Source: Candidatus Thalassarchaeaceae archaeon
GTDB taxonomy: Archaea > Thermoplasmatota > Poseidoniia > Poseidoniales > Thalassarchaeaceae
Assembly (NCBI GenBank): GCA_030747885.1
Contig: JASLJW010000147.1
Span: 1 to 5,118, forward strand
Direction: 5' to 3'
Length of the DNA stretch: 5,118 nucleotides
Numbering within the stretch: position 1 is the stretch's first letter; every line of letters starts with the position of its first letter. The notes below the pieces were generated by a model. The model ran no database searches. It worked only from the letters and a program-made list of their open reading frames with translations, and had not been told where the DNA came from. The position numbers and the translations under genes are program-made. This document shows, one piece after another, positions 1 to 5,118 of the stretch.

Positions 1-74
1 TTTCCAGCCGCTCCAGCCCACATGCTGAAACTGTAGATTAGACAGAAGAACAAAACTGTACGGACTGACTTCAC
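1..74 (-). CDS. Putative secreted protein, N-terminal fragment cut by window edge
   Basis: A minus-strand frame open from ATG at 149 to the window edge. From the GTG at 74 it reads M-K-S-V-R followed by TVLFFCLIYSFSMWAGAAG, a convincing signal-peptide layout: basic n-region, about 13 hydrophobic residues, then an A-G-A-A type cleavage region. GGTGAG lies four bases before this GTG and could serve as ribosome binding site, with a TATA-like element at 106-114. Alternative starts are the ATG at 149, three bases after the previous stop, which would add 25 residues without signal character, or the ATG at 23. Only 24 codons are visible from the GTG, so the product cannot be identified and the gene itself is tentative. 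Same strand as all other genes here. Confidence 0.38.
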   Translation of the reverse strand, partial: MKSVRTVLFFCLIYSFSMWAGAAG

Positions 75-105
75 GCTCTCACCAACACTCTGTGGTGCCC
101 TGCCC

Positions 106-114
106 CATATTAAG
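106..114 (-). promoter_or_regulatory. Weak TATA-like box A upstream of the left-edge gene
   Basis: CTTAATATG on the minus strand partly matches the archaeal TATA box. Transcription would be expected about 25 bases downstream, near 85, giving a leader of roughly 11 bases before the GTG at 74. The match is modest and no BRE was clearly identified. Confidence 0.25.
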
Positions 115-152
115 AAGTTGGCCCCTAAATGTGGAGTGCAGGATACCATTAC

Positions 153-1082
153 TCAAAAGTCATCAAAATCGACGAAATCATCGAATTCATCATCAAAAGC
201 AACAACTCTCCTTCTACGTACCGATCTCAAAGCAATGAAAATGACGAGTATGACGATCAACAACCCTGCAACAGAAATTGCGCCATACAGGAGAGCAGTC
301 TCGTCACTACCTATCTCAATCAATGATTCTGGAGCGCCGTCTGAACGAAGAATAAAATGAGAACTCTGAATTTCAGAATTATCAAAATCAGAAACAAATT
401 TTACCATTACTTGTACATCAGTTTCTGGAATATCTGAAGATGCTGAAACTGTGAATGAAAAAGGCAGTCTCTCGTCGGAGTCCAAGTCTCCAGTATCATT
501 CACTGAAAACGAGAAACCGATGGATTCCAAAGCACTCTTGTTTTCTATTGATACAGAAAATGAATCCTTTCCATTCCCTTCATTGTGCAAATCAAAGGTC
601 ACTTCTGAGGTTGTTCCAATTTCCATCTGTAATGTTCCTGTTCGAGCTGTGACGGACAAGTCAGCGTACTGTAAAATCCTAACATTGAACTCAACTGTCT
701 CAGGCTCACAAGTAACGCAAGGTGCACCATTTATATTATTGACATTGGCAGTAACAGTTACGTTCCTAGTCGAAGGAGACATCTTCTCATCTCCTCGAAG
801 TGTAACAATAAATTCTTCTTCACCTCCAGGAGGCAGAGTGATTGAGCCGGGTGCAGCAGTTGCTAATCCCGCTGCGGTGACGGAAATTCCCACGCTCTCA
901 GTATAGATTGAATCATTTACTACAACGCACTCTACATTGACTGTTCTATCAGAACCGGGGTGCACTTCGATATCATGAGGGCCTGATTCACATTCTAAAG
1001 TCACACCAGGTATGGGGTTCATCTGAGATGAAACACTAGGGGCCAACAATAGGCAAGCAACAAGCACCCATAACCGCTTCAT
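153..1082 (-). CDS. Secreted, C-terminally anchored protein with Ig-like (NEW3/CARDB-type) domains
   Basis: A 309-residue predicted cell-surface protein. Residues 1-19 form a signal peptide (Lys-Arg, then WVLVACLLLAPSVSS) with likely cleavage near Ser19/Gln20. Two beta-sandwich regions follow, ~28-136 and ~139-246. The second has the hallmark of NEW3/CARDB-like Ig folds, FDLHNEGNGKDSFSVSI, where a conserved Asn-x-Gly turn follows a core strand. Cysteines come in pairs, Cys31/Cys52 and a CVTC at 122-125, and could form disulfides. Sequons at Asn56, Asn107, Asn181 and Asn195 could be glycosylated. A membrane helix at ~264-285 is followed by a basic stop-transfer patch (RSVRRRR) and an odd tail, FDDEFDDFVDFDDF. 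The start is the ATG at 1082, supported by the signal peptide. Such proteins usually serve as adhesion, S-layer-associated or scaffold modules; no catalytic motif is visible, so the exact role is unknown. It is the first protein gene after the tRNA. Confidence 0.9.
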   Translation of the reverse strand: MKRLWVLVACLLLAPSVSSQMNPIPGVTLECESGPHDIEVHPGSDRTVNVECVVVNDSIYTESVGISVTAAGLATAAPGSITLPPGGEEEFIVTLRGDEKMSPSTRNVTVTANVNNINGAPCVTCEPETVEFNVRILQYADLSVTARTGTLQMEIGTTSEVTFDLHNEGNGKDSFSVSIENKSALESIGFSFSVNDTGDLDSDERLPFSFTVSASSDIPETDVQVMVKFVSDFDNSEIQSSHFILRSDGAPESLIEIGSDETALLYGAISVAGLLIVILVIFIALRSVRRRRVVAFDDEFDDFVDFDDF

Positions 1083-1094
1083 TGTAATGTGGGA

Positions 1095-1100
1095 CTCCTC
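1095..1100 (-). promoter_or_regulatory. Candidate ribosome binding site for the 309-residue protein
   Basis: GAGGAG on the minus strand, 12 bases before the ATG at 1082-1080. The spacing is longer than usual, so it may be weak. I see no convincing TATA box in the 45 bases between the tRNA and this gene, so the gene may be read from transcripts passing through the tRNA. Confidence 0.45.
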
Positions 1101-1127
1101 TATCTATTGAATCACTTTCGCAGATTT

Positions 1128-1204
1128 TGGTGGACCCGACCGGATTTGAACCGATGACCACCGCGTTATGAGCGCGGCGCTCTAACCAACTGAGCTACGG
1201 GTCC
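1128..1204 (-). tRNA. tRNA with CAT anticodon (elongator Met or Ile2), CCA encoded
   Basis: The minus strand folds into a complete 74-base cloverleaf plus an encoded CCA (1128-1130). The acceptor stem GGACCCG/CGGGTCC is perfect. The D stem is GCTC/GAGC with loop AGTTGGTTA. The anticodon stem CCGCG/CGCGG encloses CTCATAA, placing the CAT anticodon at 1168-1170. The variable loop is TGGTC, the T stem ATCGG/CCGGT with one G-T pair and loop TTCAAAT, and the discriminator is A. It is not an initiator: pair 1-72 is G-C and the anticodon stem lacks the three stacked G-C pairs. CAT can be elongator Met or, after agmatidine modification by TiaS in archaea, Ile2 reading ATA. The GGACCCG acceptor leans me slightly towards Ile2. 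No intron is present. It lies 39 bases after the HD stop and no clear TATA box precedes it. Confidence 0.97.
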
Positions 1205-1224
1205 TATGCTGACCTGAACGATTG

Positions 1225-1253
1225 AGGGTCATGAATCTGTTCATCATGACCCT
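1225..1253 (-). repeat. Perfect 10-bp inverted repeat spanning the HD stop codon
   Basis: AGGGTCATGA at 1225-1234 is the exact reverse complement of TCATGACCCT at 1244-1253, with a 9-base loop between. An alternative fold pairs ATGAA (1231-1235) with TTCAT (1240-1244) around a TCTG loop. The right arm contains the last codons of the HD gene (Gly, Ser, stop), so the stem would form in its mRNA just before the tRNA gene. No T-run follows on the minus strand, so it does not look like a classical intrinsic terminator. It may mark an mRNA 3' end, a processing site or a binding palindrome. Confidence 0.6.
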
Positions 1254-2530
1254 AATGTACTGTTAACGACCTCTTCACAGGCTGTTCGGACGCTTGCAGG
1301 AACGAAAACCATCGTATCATGAACTCTCTCCGGAATTGCAGCCGCTACAGGCGAAACATCAGCTATATCACGTCCATCAACAAGTTGGATCCCACCTTCA
1401 TATGGGAGATATCCAACATTACCTGGCCGATGGAAAATTAAATCTCTAACTGGATCAAATCCTGCAGCTGAAATTTCTGCTGAAAGAGCAAGCATGCACC
1501 GTTCAACAAGCTCAGGAGTAAGCCAAGGAATCCTAAGTCTCTTGTGAAATGAGTCCCGAGATAATATGCGATTTACCCAAAATGTTAGTTCTTGATCTGT
1601 AGAATTTTTCCATGCGGATATAGCAGAAGAAATCACTGAATCGTCGAGACTGAGGTAGCCATTTGCATCTAAATTAGGGGAAAGCAACATTCCCTTTATC
1701 GCATCGTTAATCTCTAATTCCCCTTTTGAGGCTAGTTCGCGAGCTCTACGCAATACCTTCCGATGATATTCTGAAGTCAAAATGTTTAGTTTATGGAAAT
1801 AGACTAATTCATACATATGCAAGCGTGTAAGCAAATATGATTCAACTGCTGGAACCCCATTAAGATGCAAACGTAACGAACCATTCTCATCAAGACGCAA
1901 TGATCGGAAAATTCGTTGAACATCGTATGTCCCTACATCTGCTCCAGAATGATATTGATCCCTGAGAAGATAATCCAATCGATCGACATCCAACTGACTA
2001 CTAACAATTTCATGTAACGCAATTGGGTGTACGCGGCCTGCATAGATGTCCTTGAGGCGTGAGATCCCAGATTCGCCAATTATTCGAATCAGAGTTGCTC
2101 GCAAATCGTTTGTTGGATCATCAAGGATGATCCAGCCCCATTCCTCATGTCCATGGAATGTGCGGTAAATCGTCCGATCTTCCAACATATGGGAATATGG
2201 AGGATGGCCTATATCGTGTAACAATGCAGCATAGCAAACAAGACGAGAATCAAGTTCTGAAATCCAACCTGGATGAAGTTCCTGTAATCGTTCCACAATT
2301 ATTGATGCAAGATGATAGGCCCCAAGTGAATGAGAAAATCTAGAATGAGTCGCACCAGGGAAAACTAGGTCACATGTAGACAACTGCTTAATTCGATGTA
2401 ATCGTTGAAAAGTAGATGTATCAATTAGAGATTTTACATCATCAGGGATTCGAATATCTCCATACAATGGGTCTCTGATTACTCGCACTTCAGCCGCACG
2501 GGCCTCCACCTCCTCTGAACCCCCGCTCAT
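1244..2530 (-). CDS. HD-domain phosphohydrolase, COG1078 / SAMHD1-like dNTPase family
   Basis: Predicted cytosolic metal-dependent phosphohydrolase of 428 residues. Characterised relatives (EF1143-type enzymes and human SAMHD1) cleave dNTPs to nucleosides and triphosphate. The N-terminus has the family opening RDPLYGDIRIPD (19-30). The HD core follows: His62 in GATHSRFSHSLGAYHLA, His105-Asp106 in LLHDIGHPPYSH with His109 and His114, His128 in HGHEEWG, and Asp183 in LDVDRLDYLLRD. By comparison with SAMHD1, the metal ligands are H62, H105, D106 and D183; Arg184 and Tyr187 occupy the places of Lys312 and Tyr315. All key residues are intact. The C-terminal ~170 residues are less conserved. The ATG at 2530 shares four bases (ATGA) with the preceding stop, and a G-rich GGGGATGGG lies just upstream. 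A GAGGAGGTGG run inside codons 6-9 is an internal purine tract and probably not a start signal. Neighbours do not reveal the physiological substrate; activity on dNTPs is inferred from the family. Confidence 0.95.
   Translation of the reverse strand: MSGGSEEVEARAAEVRVIRDPLYGDIRIPDDVKSLIDTSTFQRLHRIKQLSTCDLVFPGATHSRFSHSLGAYHLASIIVERLQELHPGWISELDSRLVCYAALLHDIGHPPYSHMLEDRTIYRTFHGHEEWGWIILDDPTNDLRATLIRIIGESGISRLKDIYAGRVHPIALHEIVSSQLDVDRLDYLLRDQYHSGADVGTYDVQRIFRSLRLDENGSLRLHLNGVPAVESYLLTRLHMYELVYFHKLNILTSEYHRKVLRRARELASKGELEINDAIKGMLLSPNLDANGYLSLDDSVISSAISAWKNSTDQELTFWVNRILSRDSFHKRLRIPWLTPELVERCMLALSAEISAAGFDPVRDLIFHRPGNVGYLPYEGGIQLVDGRDIADVSPVAAAIPERVHDTMVFVPASVRTACEEVVNSTLGS
2527..2530 (-). promoter_or_regulatory. 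ATGA stop/start overlap (translational coupling)
   Basis: The TGA of the membrane-protein gene (2529-2527) and the ATG of the HD gene (2530-2528) share bases in an ATGA overlap. Such junctions usually allow termination-reinitiation, keeping the two proteins in linked amounts. This supports both the HD start choice and a shared transcript. Confidence 0.85.
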
Positions 2531-3384
2531 GTTGTCCCATCCCCATATCCGACATCAATAGTTCGCCAAGTCCAGATTCCGATGGGAACGCTGTAAAAAA
2601 TCACAGATGAAAACCAAGCAATCGCACTACCAACCCATGGCCCATAAATGGAGAAAATCGGAATTGAAATTAATCCGTATATGGAAACTGAAGCCGAGCC
2701 GAGCATCATAGGACCAGTTGCCCCAACTGGTACAGCACGGCCTTGCGCTAACCATAACGAAACCATAGTGGTAAGGAAAATCGCAGGAAATACTGAAACA
2801 ACCCCACTAATGAATGGAAGACCTAGTCCAGCAATCCATACTGCCAAACCAATTGCTCCTCCTGCAGCAACACCTCTAGAGATTATCGAAATAATACTAA
2901 CAGAATTGGTTCCAGAAGGAGCATTCGCATGACTTGAAACAGCCAGAAAACCCAATACAATCGCTAGTAAAACTGCACAAATTCCCACTACAACAGGACC
3001 AACAAAGGGAGAAATTGCTTCGACAGAAAAGGTTGAGATAGAGGCAAAAATAAGCCACAATAACACAGAAGAAAAGGCAACAGCGTATACCAAATATCGT
3101 TGTTCGATTATGTCTTCAAAATATCTTGGGAGCACCCTCCATGAACCAAGAAAGAGTACATTGAGTAACATTCCAACAGGCACCATAGACATAGCTGCAG
3201 TGAATAATTCCAAATCACCACTTATGCCAATCCAAATACCAATACTTGCAGGAACAATTGTGGTAGGCAATGTAATGATCCCACCAATTGCGCCCCCCCA
3301 TCGTTCTATGAGAACGGTAGCGAGAATTGCGACGACCCCGGCCATAACTGAAGAGAGAATTATCCCACTGGGTTCTAGAGCCAT
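2527..3384 (-). CDS. Polytopic membrane protein with internal duplication, function unknown
   Basis: A 285-residue, very hydrophobic protein with about eight or nine membrane helices (roughly 6-26, 34-53, 60-79, 97-117, 125-150, 170-187, 191-212, 222-241 and 250-270). Two stretches resemble each other: residues ~31-79 (GGIITLP, then IGIWIGISG, then AAMSMVPVGMLLN) and ~190-238 (SGVVSVFP, then VSLWLAQG, then GATGPMMLGSASVS). This implies a duplicated unit of at least two or three helices, as in many transporters. The second copy keeps an FPAIFLTTM motif. I recall similar FPAxF...GPMMLGS motifs in uncharacterised membrane proteins, including fungal ones, but cannot verify this. The ATG at 3384 is the only plausible start: upstream in the same frame are just three codons (GCA, GAT, TAC) before the protease's TGA. 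Its stop overlaps the HD gene start. A transporter or permease is possible, but no substrate-specific motif is visible. Confidence 0.9.
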   Translation of the reverse strand: MALEPSGIILSSVMAGVVAILATVLIERWGGAIGGIITLPTTIVPASIGIWIGISGDLELFTAAMSMVPVGMLLNVLFLGSWRVLPRYFEDIIEQRYLVYAVAFSSVLLWLIFASISTFSVEAISPFVGPVVVGICAVLLAIVLGFLAVSSHANAPSGTNSVSIISIISRGVAAGGAIGLAVWIAGLGLPFISGVVSVFPAIFLTTMVSLWLAQGRAVPVGATGPMMLGSASVSIYGLISIPIFSIYGPWVGSAIAWFSSVIFYSVPIGIWTWRTIDVGYGDGTT

Positions 3385-3393
3385 GTAATCTGC

Positions 3394-5118
3394 TCACTCA
3401 TTGAGTAATCGTTGAATTAACTCTGCTTTCCTTCCTGAAGTGGACATTCCGCGTTCAGAAAGAAGTTCCTTCAATTCATTAACAGTCATTTTCGAAAAGG
3501 TTGATTCAGAATTTTCTTCAGTCAGAATGGTTGGCCGAATATTCTCCGCAAATTCATCAACTAAGTTGATTTCTTTAATTTCTTCTGCGGCAATTGCTCC
3601 TTTCATAATATCATCTGACTCAGAATTCCTCATTAGAATAAAGAGTAAAATCCCGATAATAGATGCCATTAGAATTACTATCGCAGACAAAATCCCAACC
3701 ATTCCAGAAGATTCTTCAACGATTTTCTCCACCGGTTCTGAACCCATTACCTGAATATGAGTGACTGAATTTGTGCTAGCATTTGGTCCACGGAGGGATC
3801 GCAATAAAACTGTATGATTTCCTTCAATCTCAACACCTGGTAATTCCTGGAGACGGTCAACAAGCATGGAATGAGATACCTCAACATTCACGTCACCCAA
3901 TTCAAAATCTGAAACATCCATCCATGTGTCACGCATATCCCATGTTCTCCACTGAACCTCGACTGGATTGCCATCAAGAGCAAATTCAAGAGATTGTCCA
4001 GGCTCAATTTGTACTTTGTTATCCATTCCTGAAGGAGTAGACAAACTCACATTCAATGAAAGATCCAAGCTATAGACATAATTTGCAGCCTCAGCAACTG
4101 ATTCAGGTGCTCGAGTTTCACCATGGCCGTAGACATTGTTCTGTCTATTTTTAGGAACTAAATCCTCAATACATGGTTCGTTTGCAAGCATGTAATGACA
4201 TTGCCGATAAATGGAAGTTTCTTGCATCATATTTCGAATATCAAATGGGGATAAGTCAGGGTTTGCCTGATACATCAATGCAGACAGTCCTGCTGCTCCA
4301 GGAGTGGCCATACTGGTCCCCGACATAGAAGTATAACCAGTTCCAGTATTGAAATCAGGGGCATTTACGTCAGAGCCAATAAACGCAATATTGGGCTTTA
4401 TTCGGCCCTCTTCTGTTGGGCCTTGACTAGAATATACTGCGATTGCCCCATTCTTGTCTAGAGCCCCTACTGTAATCACGTCTTCTGCAGAGCCAGGAGT
4501 GCCTATCGTTGCTGGACCAACACTGTTTCCAGCCGCGATAAACAATGCAACTCCTTCAGCCATCATTCGATTCCCCATCCGATTTACTGACTCTTCTTCA
4601 GATGAAGTCCATTCAATAGCACCAGGACCGCCGAGACTCATACTAGCAGCCCGAATATTGAAATCATGACGATGGTCCACTGTCCACTCCATTCCAGCCA
4701 TTACTGTAGCAAATGAGCCTGACCCGCCTGAATCTAGGACTTTTACGCCTACCAATTGTGCTTGAGGGGCAACGCCAACATGCACCATCTCAGGAGCGCC
4801 AGTTCCTGCAGTAATGCCTGCACAATGAGTACCATGTCCTTGATCATCATATGGATGGATTTCAGTTCCATTAGTAAGTTCTGGAGTGTTTACAGGGTCA
4901 TAGAAAGCTATGACCTTGGGATCATTTGTAGAATTGTCATCATCTAAATCATCTAAGCCAGCATGGTCTCCATCAATACCAGTATCAATAATGGCAACTA
5001 CAGAACCCGCGCCAGTATACCCTGTTTCTTCCCAGACCGCATCTACTCCATGGTAGGGAACTACATCTTCCATCTGAACTTCCAAACGACCATCAAGTTC
5101 AATCAAAACTACTCCAGG
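3394..5118 (-). CDS. Membrane-anchored subtilisin-like serine protease (S8) with C-terminal SAP domain, 5' partial
   Basis: Extracellular serine endopeptidase of the subtilase (S8) family. 574 residues are visible, numbered here from the right edge. The catalytic triad is in subtilisin order: Asp45 in a DTG motif, His95 in GHGTHCAG, and Ser269 in GTSMATP, with oxyanion-hole Asn198 in AAGN. The first ~30 residues resemble the end of an I9-type propeptide. An Asp-rich loop (55-66) follows Asp45 and could bind calcium. Residues ~350-458 look like a beta-rich accessory domain. One membrane helix lies at ~474-496, then an acidic linker, then a SAP-type helix-extended-helix at ~544-574 with the motif LKELLSERGMSTSGRKAEL. 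Expected topology is protease outside and SAP inside. The frame is open to base 5118, with codons Pro-Gly-Val-Val before a TTG at 5106, so the true start, signal peptide and most of the propeptide lie outside; neither that TTG nor an internal Met is a credible start. It is first in a tight series with the next two genes. The family call is very secure; the substrate is unknown. Confidence 0.95.
   Translation of the reverse strand, partial: PGVVLIELDGRLEVQMEDVVPYHGVDAVWEETGYTGAGSVVAIIDTGIDGDHAGLDDLDDDNSTNDPKVIAFYDPVNTPELTNGTEIHPYDDQGHGTHCAGITAGTGAPEMVHVGVAPQAQLVGVKVLDSGGSGSFATVMAGMEWTVDHRHDFNIRAASMSLGGPGAIEWTSSEEESVNRMGNRMMAEGVALFIAAGNSVGPATIGTPGSAEDVITVGALDKNGAIAVYSSQGPTEEGRIKPNIAFIGSDVNAPDFNTGTGYTSMSGTSMATPGAAGLSALMYQANPDLSPFDIRNMMQETSIYRQCHYMLANEPCIEDLVPKNRQNNVYGHGETRAPESVAEAANYVYSLDLSLNVSLSTPSGMDNKVQIEPGQSLEFALDGNPVEVQWRTWDMRDTWMDVSDFELGDVNVEVSHSMLVDRLQELPGVEIEGNHTVLLRSLRGPNASTNSVTHIQVMGSEPVEKIVEESSGMVGILSAIVILMASIIGILLFILMRNSESDDIMKGAIAAEEIKEINLVDEFAENIRPTILTEENSESTFSKMTVNELKELLSERGMSTSGRKAELIQRLLNE

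Noticed and set aside
118..360. Plus-strand open frame rich in Ser, Lys and Thr
   Set aside because: Antisense image of the low-complexity tail and membrane helix of the 309-residue protein; no supporting start signal or motif.
22..452. Exact 13-base direct repeat ATGCTGAAACTGT at 22-34 and 440-452
   Set aside because: A single pair of this length is not surprising by chance in 5 kb, the flanks differ, and one copy is inside a coding region.
451..906. A 151-codon open frame on the plus strand
   Set aside because: It lies wholly antisense to the well-supported signal-peptide/Ig-like gene and its translation shows no domain; treated as a shadow frame.
1053..1064. Lipobox-like L-V-A-C at residues 7-10 of the 309-residue protein
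   Set aside because: It sits too early, in the middle of the hydrophobic core of the signal peptide; a C-terminal membrane anchor already explains attachment.
3440..3754. Plus-strand open frame of 104 codons
   Set aside because: Antisense to the SAP and membrane-helix coding region of the protease; no independent evidence.
5104..5106. TTG as a possible start codon of the protease
   Set aside because: The frame remains open to the window edge, and residues before and after it read as propeptide, so the true start must be outside the window.

Overview
The window suggests a moderately AT-rich archaeon, most likely a planktonic euryarchaeon of the Marine Group II (Poseidoniales) type. This is inferred from the style of the proteins: a secreted subtilase held by a C-terminal membrane helix and ending in a SAP domain, a signal-peptide protein with Ig-like NEW3/CARDB folds and a C-terminal anchor, and archaeal-looking gene spacing. 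No taxonomic marker gene is present, so the assignment is moderate at best. The recognisable genes all lie on the minus strand and read from right to left.

Right part (5118 to 1244): three closely packed genes. First is a membrane-anchored S8 subtilisin-like protease; its 5' end lies beyond the window, and the frame stays open to the last base. Nine bases after its stop begins a 285-residue polytopic membrane protein with a visible internal duplication. This overlaps by ATGA a 428-residue HD-domain phosphohydrolase of the COG1078/SAMHD1-like dNTPase family. The packing indicates one transcript with translational coupling.

Middle (1253 to 1128): a perfect 10-bp inverted repeat straddles the stop codon of the HD gene. 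It is followed by an intact tRNA gene with anticodon CAT (elongator Met or Ile2) and an encoded CCA tail.

Left part (1082 to 1): a 309-residue secreted and membrane-anchored protein with two Ig-like beta-sandwich regions and an unusual Phe/Asp cytoplasmic tail. After its stop there is a weak TATA-like element and what looks like the first 24 codons of another secreted protein, cut by the window edge.

Working together: the protease and the 309-residue protein are cell-surface proteins, the duplicated protein is integral to the membrane, and the HD enzyme is predicted to be cytosolic. Nothing in the sequence identifies a shared pathway. The best candidate for undescribed biology is the coupled set of surface protease with a SAP tail, duplicated membrane protein and HD dNTPase. 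No CRISPR, insertion sequence or other mobile element was seen, and no stretch over 300 bases lacks a gene.
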